Source: Antribacter gilvus (GTDB taxonomy: Bacteria > Actinomycetota > Actinomycetes > Actinomycetales > Cellulomonadaceae). Taken from it: a stretch of DNA of 64,000 nucleotides. The notes beneath the pieces are model-generated. The model did not search any database and was not told where the DNA came from. It saw only the letters and a program-made list of their open reading frames with translations. This document shows positions 50,706 to 60,027 of the stretch, in pieces. Location: positions 62,001-126,000 of the forward strand of contig NZ_QXTH01000009.1 of assembly GCF_003946865.1 (NCBI RefSeq), given 5' to 3'. A program made the position numbers and the translations under genes. The number at the start of each line of letters is the position of its first letter. The stretch's first letter is position 1.

Positions 50706-52237
50706 GCCTGCTCGTCGGGTCGGAGCGGGTGCTGGTCGAGGGCGAGCTGCGCCCGGCGGTGCTGCGGATCGAGGACGGGCGCATCGGCCAGGTGTGGTGG
50801 GGTACGTCCGACCCCGGCAGGGTCGCGACCGTCGGCGACGACCTGCTCGGCGCACCGGCCCACCGTGCGGAGACGACCTTGCGGCTGGGCGACCGCGTCC
50901 TCCTGCCCGGCGTGGTCGACACCCACGTCCACGTCAACGAACCAGGCCGTACCCACTGGGAGGGGTTCACCTCGGCAGCGCGGGCGGCGGCCTACGGCGG
51001 CGTGACCACCATCGTCGACATGCCGCTCAACTCGATCCCGCCCACCACGAACGTGGCGGCGCTGCGCGTCAAGCAGGCGGCGGCACGGACGGCGTCGGCC
51101 CGCCTGCCGGGTGACGCGGACGGGGAGTCCGGGCGTCTGCCCTGCGACGTCGCCTTCTGGGGCGGCGCGGTGCCGGGCAACGCCGACGACCTGGAGCCGC
51201 TCTGGGACGCAGGGGTCATGGGCTTCAAGTGCTTCCTCGCCGACTCCGGCGTCCCGGAGTTCCCACCGCTCCGCCCCGACGAGCTGCTGCTCGCGATGGA
51301 CCGTCTCGTCCGGTTCGACGGCTTGCTCGTGGTGCACGCCGAGGACCCGGCGGTCCTCGCGGCGGCGCCCCGCTCCCCGTCTCGTGCGTACGCCGACTTC
51401 CTGCTCTCGCGCCCGGACGAGGCAGAGACGGCAGCGGTGCGGTCCCTGCTCGACGCCGTCCGCGAGACCGGCGCGCGCACGCACGTGCTGCACGTCTCCT
51501 CGGCGAAGGTCCTCGACCTGCTCGCGGAGGCCAAGGCGGAGGGCCTGCCCGTCACCGCCGAGACGTGTCACCACTACCTGGTGCTCGCCGCCGAGGACGT
51601 GCCCGACGGCGACGCCGCCTACAAGTGCTGCCCGCCCATCCGCGACCGGGGCAACCAGGACGCGCTCTGGGACGGCCTGCGCGAGGGGATCCTGGACTGC
51701 ATGGTCAGCGACCACTCGCCGTCGTCGGTCGCGGAGAAGGTGCTCGGGGGACCCGTCGGCGAGACGGACCTGCAGGCGGCCTGGGGTGGCATCTCCGGCC
51801 TCCAGACGGGGTTCGTCGCCCTGGCCGACGCCGCCCGCCGGCGGGGCGTGCCCTTGCCGGAGGTGTCGCGCTGGACGTCGGCGAGCACCGCGGCCCTCGT
51901 GGGCCTCGACAAGGGCGACCGCCCGAAGGGCATCATCGCCGAGGGCGCGGCCGCCGACCTCCTCGTCTACGACCCCGAGGGGATCACCACGATCGAGGCC
52001 GCGCAGCTCGCGCACCGCAACCCGGTCAGCGCCTACGACGGCCTGACGGTCACCGGCGCGGTGACGGACACGATGCTCGGCGGGAGGTTCGTCGTGAGCT
52101 CGTTCCTCGAGGCCACGATGCACGGTCAGCTCGACGGCGGGCGCCGGCGCCCGCTGGACGACTTCGAGCACGTCCGCGGCGACGGGCGCCTGCTCGTCCG
52201 GCCCGGCAGCGCCGCGGCGCAGGAGGAGACAGCATGA
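50702..52237 (+). CDS. allB: Allantoinase
   Basis: This 511-aa amidohydrolase has the first metal motif DTHVHVNEPGRTHWEGF, carbamylated-Lys segment GFKCFLADSG, HAEDP, HVSS, the AETCHHYL motif and SDHSP. It opens allantoin to allantoate. It is longer than the roughly 450-aa norm because of an extension between strands (about 50-60) and a C-terminal tail. Overlaps both neighbours by 4 nt. Confidence 0.95.
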   Translation: MSLLVGSERVLVEGELRPAVLRIEDGRIGQVWWGTSDPGRVATVGDDLLGAPAHRAETTLRLGDRVLLPGVVDTHVHVNEPGRTHWEGFTSAARAAAYGGVTTIVDMPLNSIPPTTNVAALRVKQAAARTASARLPGDADGESGRLPCDVAFWGGAVPGNADDLEPLWDAGVMGFKCFLADSGVPEFPPLRPDELLLAMDRLVRFDGLLVVHAEDPAVLAAAPRSPSRAYADFLLSRPDEAETAAVRSLLDAVRETGARTHVLHVSSAKVLDLLAEAKAEGLPVTAETCHHYLVLAAEDVPDGDAAYKCCPPIRDRGNQDALWDGLREGILDCMVSDHSPSSVAEKVLGGPVGETDLQAAWGGISGLQTGFVALADAARRRGVPLPEVSRWTSASTAALVGLDKGDRPKGIIAEGAAADLLVYDPEGITTIEAAQLAHRNPVSAYDGLTVTGAVTDTMLGGRFVVSSFLEATMHGQLDGGRRRPLDDFEHVRGDGRLLVRPGSAAAQEETA

Positions 52238-53649
52238 ACCAGGTCAACCCCCCGCCCCGCCTCCTCATGGGCCCGGGCCCGGTCGACGCCGACCCGCGCG
52301 TGCTGCGCGCGATGGCCGCGTCGCTCGTGGGCCAGTTCGACCCCTTCATGACCGGCACCATGAACGAGGCGATGGCGCTCTGGCGGACTGTCTGGCGCAC
52401 CGCCAACGAGCAGACGTTTCTCGTGGACGGCACCAGCCGTGCCGGGATCGAGGCCGCTCTGGTCAGCCTCCTGGAGCCGGGGGACGCGGTCGTCGTGCCG
52501 GTGTTCGGGCGCTTCGGCCATCTGCTCGCCGAGATCTCCGCGCGGGCCGGTGCCGTGGTGCACACGGTCGAGGCGGAGTGGGGTGGCATCGTCGACCCGC
52601 AGGCGATCGCCGACGCCGTCCGCCGGGCGCGCCCGAAGGTGCTCGCCGTGGTGCACGGCGACACGTCCACCACCGTGGCGCAGCCGCTCGACGAGCTGGG
52701 CGCCATCGCGCACGAGCACGACGCCCTCCTCTACGTCGACGCCACCGCGTCCCTCGGCGGCAACGACTTCCGGACCGACGCCTGGGGGCTCGACGTCGCC
52801 AGCGCGGGCCTGCAGAAGTGCCTGGGCGGGCCGTCGGGCAGCGCGCCCATCACGGTCTCGCCACGTGCGGCGGCCGTCATCGACGCCCGCAAGCACGTCG
52901 AGGCCGGGATCCGCGCACCCGGCGACGAGCCCCGGGGATCGCGCATCCAGTCGAACTATCTCGACCTCGCCCAGGTCATGGACTACTGGGGTCCTCGCCG
53001 GCTGAACCATCACACCGAGGCCACCTCGATGCTCTACGCGGCCCGCGAGTGCGCGCGGCTCCTCGCCGAGGAGGGCCTGGACCAGGCGGTCGCGCGCCAT
53101 GCCCTGCATGGCGGCGCGATGCTCGCCGGGGTCCAGGGACTCGGGCTGGAGGTCTTCGGGGACCTGGACCACCGCATGAACAACGTCGTGGCGGTCCGGA
53201 TCCCCGCGGGAGTGGACGGCGACGGGGTGCGTGCCGCCCTCCTGACCGACTTCGGCATCGAGATCGGCACCTCCTTCGGCCCCCTGCACGGCGTCGTGTG
53301 GCGCATCGGCACCATGGGCTACAACGCCCGCCGGGACGCGGTGCTCCTCACCCTCGCGGCGCTCGAGCAGGTGCTGCGCCGGTCCGGGGTCGCGGTCCCG
53401 CCGGGCGGCGGGGTCGCGGCGGCGCTCGCGGCGTACGACGACGCCACGGCGGGCCCGGGCGGTCCCGGGGAGCCGGGCGGTCCCGGGCCGGGCGAGCCGG
53501 GCGGTTCCGGGGAGCCGGGCGAGCAACACTATGTCGTCAAGCAATGTCACTCTGCGTCAACAGAGTCGACCGAGAGTGACATCGCGGGCGGCACACATGT
53601 TGCCCCGCGAGCGCCGATCACGGCGGACGAGCCTGGAGCGACGGCATGA
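52234..53649 (+). CDS. pucG: PucG-type aminotransferase (ureidoglycine-glyoxylate), with long tail
   Basis: This 471-aa class V PLP enzyme starts LLMGPGPVDADPRVL and has the PLP lysine Lys195 in AGLQKCLGG. PucG of Bacillus moves the amino group of ureidoglycine to glyoxylate, which fits its place between allantoinase and allantoate amidohydrolase. The catalytic part ends near residue 405. The rest is a Gly/Pro/Glu-rich run (PGGPGEPGGPGPGEPGG) and then codons that overlap a palindrome at 53544-53582. The normal family size is about 400 aa. Confidence 0.9.
   Translation: MNQVNPPPRLLMGPGPVDADPRVLRAMAASLVGQFDPFMTGTMNEAMALWRTVWRTANEQTFLVDGTSRAGIEAALVSLLEPGDAVVVPVFGRFGHLLAEISARAGAVVHTVEAEWGGIVDPQAIADAVRRARPKVLAVVHGDTSTTVAQPLDELGAIAHEHDALLYVDATASLGGNDFRTDAWGLDVASAGLQKCLGGPSGSAPITVSPRAAAVIDARKHVEAGIRAPGDEPRGSRIQSNYLDLAQVMDYWGPRRLNHHTEATSMLYAARECARLLAEEGLDQAVARHALHGGAMLAGVQGLGLEVFGDLDHRMNNVVAVRIPAGVDGDGVRAALLTDFGIEIGTSFGPLHGVVWRIGTMGYNARRDAVLLTLAALEQVLRRSGVAVPPGGGVAAALAAYDDATAGPGGPGEPGGPGPGEPGGSGEPGEQHYVVKQCHSASTESTESDIAGGTHVAPRAPITADEPGATA
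53544..53582. repeat. Palindrome, GTCACTC family, read into the 3' end of pucG
   Basis: Arms ATGTCACTC (53544-53552) and GAGTGACAT (53574-53582) are separated by 21 bases. The element matches the one at 59.9 kb (GTCACTC...GAGTGACA with a similar loop). Here it lies inside the open frame of pucG. Confidence 0.7.
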
Positions 53650-54917
53650 CGTCCGCGCGCTGGGTCCTCGACCGCTGCGCCGACCTGAACGCGTACTCCG
53701 CCCGTCCGGACGCCCTGGAACGCGCGTACCTCACGCCGGAGCACGCGGCGGTCAACACCGCCGTCGGCGCGTGGATGCGTGACGCCGGGCTCGACGTCGA
53801 GACCGACGCCGCGGGCAACCTCTGGGGCCGCCGGCCCGGCGACCCCGATCACGCGGGCGGCGCCGCGCCTACGGGACCCGAGCCCGCTCTCGTCCTCGGC
53901 TCGCACCTCGATACCGTCCCCGACGCGGGCAGCTACGACGGCATGCTCGGCGTGGTCCTCGCCGTGGCGGTCGCCGAACGCCTGCGCACCACGGAGCTCC
54001 CGTTCGCCCTGGAGGTCGTGGGCTTCTCCGACGAGGAGGGCGCCCGGTTCGGCAAGGCGTTGCTGGGCAGCTGTGCGGCGTCGGGCCAGTGGGACGCGGC
54101 GTGGTGGGACCAGCAGGACTCCGACGGGGTGAGCCTCCGCGAGGCGTTCGCGCGGTTCGGCCTGGTCCCCGACCGGGTGGGCGACGCCGCCCGCAGGCCG
54201 GAGGACCTCGTGGGCTACCTCGAGGCGCACATCGAGCAGGGCCCGCACCTGGAGGCGGCGGACCTCCCGCTCGGCTACGTCACGACGATCGCGGGCGCGC
54301 GGCGGTTCGTCCTCACCGTCACGGGCGAGGCGCGGCACGCGGGCGGCACCCCGTACGACCGCCGCCACGACGCGCTCGCCGCCGCCTCGGAGATCGTGCT
54401 CGCCGCGGAGAGGCTCGCCCGGGAGTCGGGCTGCCTCGCCACCGTGGGGGCGCTGGACGTGCAGCCCGGCGCGGTCAACGTGATCCCCGGCCTCGTGACG
54501 ATGACGCTCGACCTCCGGGCCCGCACCGACGAGGAGCGGGACGCGCTCTGGGACCGCCTGCAGGCGGCGGCCGGCACGGTGGTTGAGGCCCGCGGCGTCA
54601 CGTTCGCGGCCGAGGAGACGCACCGCGCGCCGTCGACCGCCTGCGCCCCCTGGCTCAGCGAGGCCGTGGTGGCCGGGATCTGGAAGGCGGTGCCCGGGGG
54701 CGAGGCCCTGGGGCTCTGGAGCCCCGCGGGGCACGACGCGATGGCGATGGCCGCCGTGACCGACGTGGCGATGCTCTTCGTCCGCTGCCACGACGGCATC
54801 AGCCATCACCCGGCGGAGGCGGTGCGCGAGGACGACGTCGCGCTCGCCCTGGACGCGCTCGAGGCGGCCGTGCTCGCGGCCGCTGCCCGGTACACGCAGG
54901 GGGAGGCCACACCATGA
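53646..54917 (+). CDS. allC: Allantoate amidohydrolase (M20 family)
   Basis: This 423-aa metal-dependent amidase has the M20 pattern: SHLDTVPDAGSYDG with the first metal His, FSDEEGARF with the catalytic Glu, EAHIEQGPHLE, the dimer-domain HAGGTPYDRRHDA and GHDAMAMA. It splits allantoate to ureidoglycine and ammonia, completing the path from allantoin. Its start overlaps the pucG stop. Ureidoglycine would then go to PucG. Confidence 0.92.
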   Translation: MTSARWVLDRCADLNAYSARPDALERAYLTPEHAAVNTAVGAWMRDAGLDVETDAAGNLWGRRPGDPDHAGGAAPTGPEPALVLGSHLDTVPDAGSYDGMLGVVLAVAVAERLRTTELPFALEVVGFSDEEGARFGKALLGSCAASGQWDAAWWDQQDSDGVSLREAFARFGLVPDRVGDAARRPEDLVGYLEAHIEQGPHLEAADLPLGYVTTIAGARRFVLTVTGEARHAGGTPYDRRHDALAAASEIVLAAERLARESGCLATVGALDVQPGAVNVIPGLVTMTLDLRARTDEERDALWDRLQAAAGTVVEARGVTFAAEETHRAPSTACAPWLSEAVVAGIWKAVPGGEALGLWSPAGHDAMAMAAVTDVAMLFVRCHDGISHHPAEAVREDDVALALDALEAAVLAAAARYTQGEATP

Positions 54918-55747
54918 CCACGGACCACGTCCCGCTGGAGGACCGCATCGCGGGCCGCTACGGCGAGCTGTCGCCGCAGGAGCGCCGTGCGGCGGACACC
55001 CTCCTCGACCACATCGCCGACCTCGCCACCTACCGGGCCACCGAGCTCGCCACGCTGGCAGGCGTCTCGAAGGCGACGATGAGCAGGCTCTTCCGCCGCC
55101 TCGGCTACGACGACTTCGAGGGGCTGCGCGAGCACCTGCGGATGCAGCGCGGTCGCGGGCTGCCGGTCGCGGTCGAGCCGGCGCCCGGGCTCCGCGAGCG
55201 GTTCGAGCAGGAGGTGGCACACCTCCAGCGCGCCTACGCGACGCTCGACGAGACCCTGCTGGCCGACGTGGCGGAGGCCCTGGCGTCAGCCCGTCAGGTG
55301 GTCGTGGTGGGGCGTCGCGGCAGCCACGCCGTGGCCGTGGAGCTGCGCCGCAACCTCGCGCAGGTGCGCGGCGGGGTCGTGTTCGCCCCCGCGCCGGGCC
55401 AGTCGCTCGCCGAGGACCTGGTGGGCCTCGGCCCTGACGACGTCGTGGTCATGGTCTCGTTCCGCCGCCACGCAGCGGGCGTGGCCGGGGCGGTCGACGC
55501 CCTGGTCGCCGACGGTGTCCGTGTCCTCCTCCTCGCCGACCCCACCCTGCGCCACCTCGCGGGCCGGGTGACCTGGTGGATCGAGTGCCCCGTGGGCTAC
55601 GAGGGCGCGTTCGACTCGCACGCGGTCCCGATGAGCCTGATCGCCGCCCTCTCCGACCAGGTTCTCGCCCGGACCGACGACGGCGAGCGCCGCATCGAGA
55701 CCATCGACCGTACGTACGCCGCCCTGCGCGAGATCGAGGAGAGCTGA
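54914..55747 (+). CDS. MurR/RpiR family regulator of the purine operon
   Basis: This 277-aa regulator has an N-terminal HTH_6 domain (LSPQERRAADTLLDHI, LATLAGVSKATMSRLFRRLGYDDF) and a SIS domain (about 120-260, VVVVGRRGSHAVAVEL). SIS domains usually bind a sugar phosphate, but actinobacterial RpiR members in purine clusters respond to other ligands. It lies inside the operon, overlapping allC by 4 nt. Local control of this operon is an inference from position. Confidence 0.88.
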   Translation: MTTDHVPLEDRIAGRYGELSPQERRAADTLLDHIADLATYRATELATLAGVSKATMSRLFRRLGYDDFEGLREHLRMQRGRGLPVAVEPAPGLRERFEQEVAHLQRAYATLDETLLADVAEALASARQVVVVGRRGSHAVAVELRRNLAQVRGGVVFAPAPGQSLAEDLVGLGPDDVVVMVSFRRHAAGVAGAVDALVADGVRVLLLADPTLRHLAGRVTWWIECPVGYEGAFDSHAVPMSLIAALSDQVLARTDDGERRIETIDRTYAALREIEES

Positions 55748-56557
55748 ATGGACCTTGACGTCGACAGCGTCCGCACAGCCCGGACCCGCGCGGACCTGGC
55801 GCTCGCTCCGGGTGAACGGTTCCTTGCCGGGGGCACGTTCCTCTACTCGGAGCCGCTGCCGCCGGGCGTGACCGGTCTCGTGGACCTCCTCGGCCTGGGC
55901 TGGGAGCCCTGGACCATCGACGGTGGCGGCCTGCGCGTCTCCGCCACCTGCACCGTCGAGGAGGTGCGGGCCGGGCTCGGCGCCCTCGGCGCGCGGAGCG
56001 GCCCCTACCGCGGGCTCGGGATCGCGCAGCCGTGCGCGGACGCGCTCCTCCTGTCGTTCAAGGTGGCGCACACCGCCACGGTGGGTGGCAACCTCAGCCT
56101 CGCCCTGCCGGCGGGGGCCATGGTCTCGCTGTTCGCGGCCCTGGGAGCGTCGGTCCTGGTCTGGGCTCCGGGCGGGGGTGCTCGGGTCGAGTCGCTGACC
56201 TCCTTCGTCACGGGGCCGGGCGAGACGACCCTCGCCGACGGTGAGGTGCTCCGGGAGGTGCGCGTGCCGGCGTCGGCCCTCGGGGCGCGGACCGCGTTCC
56301 GGAAGATCGCGCTGACGCCGCTGGGCCGCTCGTCCGCGGTGGTGACGGGGCTCCGGGCCGAGGAGACCGCCCGGCTGGTCCTCACCGCGTCCGTGCCGCG
56401 GCCCGTCCCGCTGGAGGTGGCCCCCGGCGACCACGCCGCCCTGGACCGGGCTCTCGACGCGGTCACCGAGTGGTTCGACGACCCCCACGGCGCGCCCGAC
56501 TGGCGGGCAGCCGTGACGCGCGGCCTGGCGCACGAGGTGCTCGAGGAGCTCGCGTGA
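55748..56557 (+). CDS. Xanthine dehydrogenase FAD-binding subunit
   Basis: This 269-aa CO-dehydrogenase-flavoprotein-type subunit has RFLAGGTFL for FAD binding and HTATVGGNLSLALPAGAM near the flavin. The C-terminal part (AFRKIALTPLGRSSAVV) contacts the FAD domain as well. It carries electrons from the FeS subunit to NAD+. It starts right at the end of the regulator gene and overlaps the next gene by 4 nt. Confidence 0.9.
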   Translation: MDLDVDSVRTARTRADLALAPGERFLAGGTFLYSEPLPPGVTGLVDLLGLGWEPWTIDGGGLRVSATCTVEEVRAGLGALGARSGPYRGLGIAQPCADALLLSFKVAHTATVGGNLSLALPAGAMVSLFAALGASVLVWAPGGGARVESLTSFVTGPGETTLADGEVLREVRVPASALGARTAFRKIALTPLGRSSAVVTGLRAEETARLVLTASVPRPVPLEVAPGDHAALDRALDAVTEWFDDPHGAPDWRAAVTRGLAHEVLEELA

Positions 56558-59244
56558 GGATCGACGGGGCCGCGGTCGACGCCGCGCCGCGGCCCGGCCA
56601 GTGCCTGCGGACGTTCTTGCGCGAGCAGGGGCGCACGGGCGTGAAGAAGGGCTGCGACGCGGGCGACTGCGGCGCCTGCACCGTGCTGCTCGACGGCGAC
56701 CCGGTGCACTCGTGCATCGTCCCGGCGCACCGGGCCGTGGGCTCCGAGGTGGTGACCGTCGCCGGGCTCGGGACGCCCGACGACCCGCACCCCGCCCAGC
56801 AAGCCTTCGCCGACGCAGCCGGGTTCCAGTGCGGGTTCTGCACCGCGGGCATGGTGTGCACGGCGGCGGCGCTGGGGCTGCCCGCGGCCGAGGCACCCGA
56901 GCCCGCCGAGCTCGACCGCCTCTTCAAGGGCAACCTGTGCCGGTGCACGGGCTACCGGTCGGTCCGCGACGCGCTCGCCGGCCGCCGCAACGTCGAGACC
57001 GCGGTGGCGGGGGAGTCGTTCGGCCGCCCCGTCGCCGCCCCGGCCGCCCTCCGCGTGGTGACCGGGCGCGAGGCCTACACGCTCGACGAGCCGGAACCGC
57101 CGGGGATGCTGCACGTCGCCGTCCTGGGCAGCCCGCACCCGCACGCCCGCATCACGCGGATCGACGTCGCCGCAGCCCGCGCCGCGCCAGGCGTGCACCT
57201 GGTCCTCACGTACCGCGACGTCCCCGCGACCCCCTACTCGACAGGTCGCCACCAGGACCGCAACGACGACCCCGACGACACCCTCATGCTCGACCCCGTC
57301 CTCCGCTTCCGCGGGCAGCGTGTGGCGGTCGTCGTCGCCGAGACCCTCCGCCAGGCGCGCCGAGCCCTCCGGCTCGTCGACGTCGAGTACGAGGTGCTGC
57401 CCGCCGTGCTGGACCCCGAGGCCGCCCGGGCGCCCGGTGCGCCGCTCGTGCACGGCGACAAGGACCCTGTGCTCGCCCGGATCGCGGACCCTGGCCGGAA
57501 CGTCGTCGCCGTGGTTCGCGAGGAGTACCCCGTCCCCGGAGCGGTCGACGCCGCGCTGGCGGTCTCCGCCGCGACCGTGGAGGGGGAGTGGAGCACCGCA
57601 CGCGTCAACCACGCGGCGCTCGAGACCCACGGCGCCCGCGCCTGGGTCGCCGACGACGGCACCCTCACCGTCCGTACCTCCTCCCAGGTGCCGTTCCTCG
57701 TCCGCGACGAGCTCGCCCGGCTGCTCGCGCTCGACCCCGCCGCGGTGCGCGTGGTCGTGGGCCGCGTGGGCGGCGGTTTCGGCGGCAAGCAGGAGCTGCT
57801 CGTCGAGGACGTGGTGGCGCTCGCGGCGCTCCGCACCGGGCGCGCGGTGCAGTGGGAGCTGACCCGCGAGGAGCAGTTCACCGTGGTGCCCTGCCGCCAC
57901 CCCATGCGGGTGCGCGTCCGCGCGGGGGCCGGCGCCGACGGCGTGCTCACGGCGCTCGCGATCGACGTCCTGTCCGACACCGGCGCGTACGGCAACCACG
58001 CCCCGGGCGTGCTGTTCCACGGCGTCCACGAGTCCATGGCCGTGTACCGCGTGCCCGCCAAGCGGGTCGACGCCGAGGCTGTCTACACGAACAACCTGCC
58101 CTCCGGCGCGTTCCGCGGGTACGGGCTGGGGCAGGTCATCTTCGCGATCGAGTCGGCGCTCGACGAGCTTGCCGCCCGGCTCGGCCTCGACCCGGTCGAG
58201 CTGCGCCGGCGCAACGTGGTGCGTCCGGGCGACCCGTTCGTCGTCGGCTCGCTCGTGCAGGACGACCTCGACTACGGGTCGTACGGGCTGGACCAGTGCC
58301 TCGACCTCGTGGACGAGGCGTTGCGCCGCGGCGCCGCCGAGAGCCGCGACGGTGCCGCCGAAGGGGGCTGGGCCCGCGGGGCCACCGACGGCGGGGGGCG
58401 TGCCGCTCCCGTCGGCTGGTCCGAAGGGCGCGGCGTGGCGCTCGCCATGATCGCGACCGTCCCGCCGCGGGGGCACTACTCGAACGCGCGGGTGTCGGCG
58501 GACGCGGACGGCGGCTTCACGGTCGACGTCGGCACCGCCGAGTTCGGCAACGGCACCACCACGGTGCACGTCCAGCTCGCCGCGGACGCCCTGGGGGTGC
58601 CGCCGGACCGGGTGCGGGTGCGGCAGTCGGACACGGGGACCTCCGGGTACGACACCGGCGCCTACGGCTCCGCCGGGTCCGTCGTGGCGGGCAAGGCCGT
58701 GGCGCAGGCGGCGGCGCGCCTGCGTGAGCACCTCGACGGGGGCGACGGCGTGCGCTCCGCCGAGGGCTCGCACGACGGGTCGCCGCGGTCCGTGGCGTTC
58801 AACGTGCAGGGTTTCCGCGTGGCCGTGAACCGGGCGACGGGCGAGGTGCGGGTCCTGCAGTCGGTCCACGCGGCCGACGCCGGCGTGGTCATCAACCCGG
58901 AGCAGCTGCGCGGCCAGATCGAGGGCGGGGTGGCCCAGGCCCTCGGGTCCGCGCTCCAGGAGCAGGTCCAGTTGCACGACGGCGAGGTGATGACCCGCGC
59001 GTTCCGGCACTACCGGGTGCCGCAGCTGGTTGATGTGCCGCCGACGGAGGTGCTGTTCGCGGACACGGTCGACACGACCGGGCCGCGCGGGGCCAAGTCG
59101 ATGAGCGAGGCGCCGTACAACCCCGTGGCGCCCGCACTGGCGAACGCGATCACCGACGCGACGGGCGTGCGGCCGCACGCGATCCCGATGCAGAAGGACA
59201 CGCTGTGGAGGCTCCTGAACGGCGTGGGACGATCCTCGGCATGA
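56554..59244 (+). CDS. Xanthine dehydrogenase, fused 2Fe-2S and molybdopterin subunits
   Basis: This 896-aa protein joins two subunits that are often separate. The N-terminal 2Fe-2S part (1-150) has CDAGDCGAC (34-42), Cys54, FQCGFCTAGM and LCRCTGY. The molybdopterin part (about 160-896) has GRVGGGFGGKQE, FRGYGLGQ and SDTGTSGYDTGAYGSAGS. The segment GAKSMSEAPYNPVAPALANAI holds the Glu at the active site; many xanthine dehydrogenases have GVGEPP there. It oxidises hypoxanthine or xanthine to urate. The GTG start overlaps the upstream stop. Confidence 0.9.
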   Translation: MRIDGAAVDAAPRPGQCLRTFLREQGRTGVKKGCDAGDCGACTVLLDGDPVHSCIVPAHRAVGSEVVTVAGLGTPDDPHPAQQAFADAAGFQCGFCTAGMVCTAAALGLPAAEAPEPAELDRLFKGNLCRCTGYRSVRDALAGRRNVETAVAGESFGRPVAAPAALRVVTGREAYTLDEPEPPGMLHVAVLGSPHPHARITRIDVAAARAAPGVHLVLTYRDVPATPYSTGRHQDRNDDPDDTLMLDPVLRFRGQRVAVVVAETLRQARRALRLVDVEYEVLPAVLDPEAARAPGAPLVHGDKDPVLARIADPGRNVVAVVREEYPVPGAVDAALAVSAATVEGEWSTARVNHAALETHGARAWVADDGTLTVRTSSQVPFLVRDELARLLALDPAAVRVVVGRVGGGFGGKQELLVEDVVALAALRTGRAVQWELTREEQFTVVPCRHPMRVRVRAGAGADGVLTALAIDVLSDTGAYGNHAPGVLFHGVHESMAVYRVPAKRVDAEAVYTNNLPSGAFRGYGLGQVIFAIESALDELAARLGLDPVELRRRNVVRPGDPFVVGSLVQDDLDYGSYGLDQCLDLVDEALRRGAAESRDGAAEGGWARGATDGGGRAAPVGWSEGRGVALAMIATVPPRGHYSNARVSADADGGFTVDVGTAEFGNGTTTVHVQLAADALGVPPDRVRVRQSDTGTSGYDTGAYGSAGSVVAGKAVAQAAARLREHLDGGDGVRSAEGSHDGSPRSVAFNVQGFRVAVNRATGEVRVLQSVHAADAGVVINPEQLRGQIEGGVAQALGSALQEQVQLHDGEVMTRAFRHYRVPQLVDVPPTEVLFADTVDTTGPRGAKSMSEAPYNPVAPALANAITDATGVRPHAIPMQKDTLWRLLNGVGRSSA

Positions 59245-59864
59245 GCCGGACGAGATCGCTCCACCGGAGCCGAGCATGGTGTCTTGCTGTCGCGGGCCTC
59301 GGGGTGGTCGTCGCGTCCCTCGCGGGCACGGACTGGACCGGCTGGCTCATGCGATCGGTCGGGATGTTCGCCCTGGTGGGCGCCTTGACGCGCTGGATCA
59401 GTCTGAGTGCTCAGGATCCGGTCACCAGGTCGCTGGTCGACGGCGAGATCGTCGAGCAGGCCGTCGATCCGGCGCCCCGCAGCGCGGGGACCCGCACGTT
59501 CCTCGACAACCTCCGGATTCTCCTCGGCAGGCGGAGGACCGCCGGGCAGGATCTGGAGTCTGTCCTGTCCGGCGGTGCCGTCGAAGTGATCACCTACCGG
59601 ATGACCGACCCGAAGCCGACCGCGGTCGGCCTGAGGGTCGGCCTCGACACGGCGTCGCGGCTCGAGATCAGGGGACTGATCGGACCTCCGCCGTACGTGC
59701 TCGGCCAGGCGTCGCCGCCGGAGCGCGGTGGGTTCAAGCACGCGCTGTTCAGGCAGGTCGACGGCACCTCGGCGTCGGGCAGCTGGACGCTCGCGGTGCC
59801 GACGGTCGATCTGCCGTTGGTGACACTCGTCCTCGAGCGACTTTCCACCGGGACGGGCTCCTGA
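59241..59864 (+). CDS. Hypothetical membrane protein at the end of the purine operon
   Basis: This 207-aa protein has two membrane helices (about 8-24 and 30-45) and a cytosolic or external region of about 150 residues with no motif I recognise. Its ATG overlaps the xanthine dehydrogenase stop, so it is translated from the same message. A palindrome follows 15 bp after its stop. Confidence 0.55.
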   Translation: MSRTRSLHRSRAWCLAVAGLGVVVASLAGTDWTGWLMRSVGMFALVGALTRWISLSAQDPVTRSLVDGEIVEQAVDPAPRSAGTRTFLDNLRILLGRRRTAGQDLESVLSGGAVEVITYRMTDPKPTAVGLRVGLDTASRLEIRGLIGPPPYVLGQASPPERGGFKHALFRQVDGTSASGSWTLAVPTVDLPLVTLVLERLSTGTGS

Positions 59865-59878
59865 CGACAGTTGGTGCT

Positions 59879-59928
59879 CCAGCGTTGTCACTCTGGGTAC
59901 ACATGGTCACCACGAGTGACAACGCTGG
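59879..59928. repeat. Palindrome, GTCACTC family, between convergent genes
   Basis: Perfect 15-bp arms CCAGCGTTGTCACTC (59879-59893) and GAGTGACAACGCTGG (59914-59928), with a 20-base loop (TGGGTACACATGGTCACCAC), between the purine operon and the mocA-like gene. Similar in arms and loop to 53544-53582. Confidence 0.8.
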
Positions 59929-60027
59929 ACGCACAAGTGTCCTGACGGGGGCGCTCGGCCACCCGCGTCGGCTACCACACGGGCCACCTGCGCCGGCATT
60001 CTGCGCCGCCGCCCGCGTCCGGGCGAC

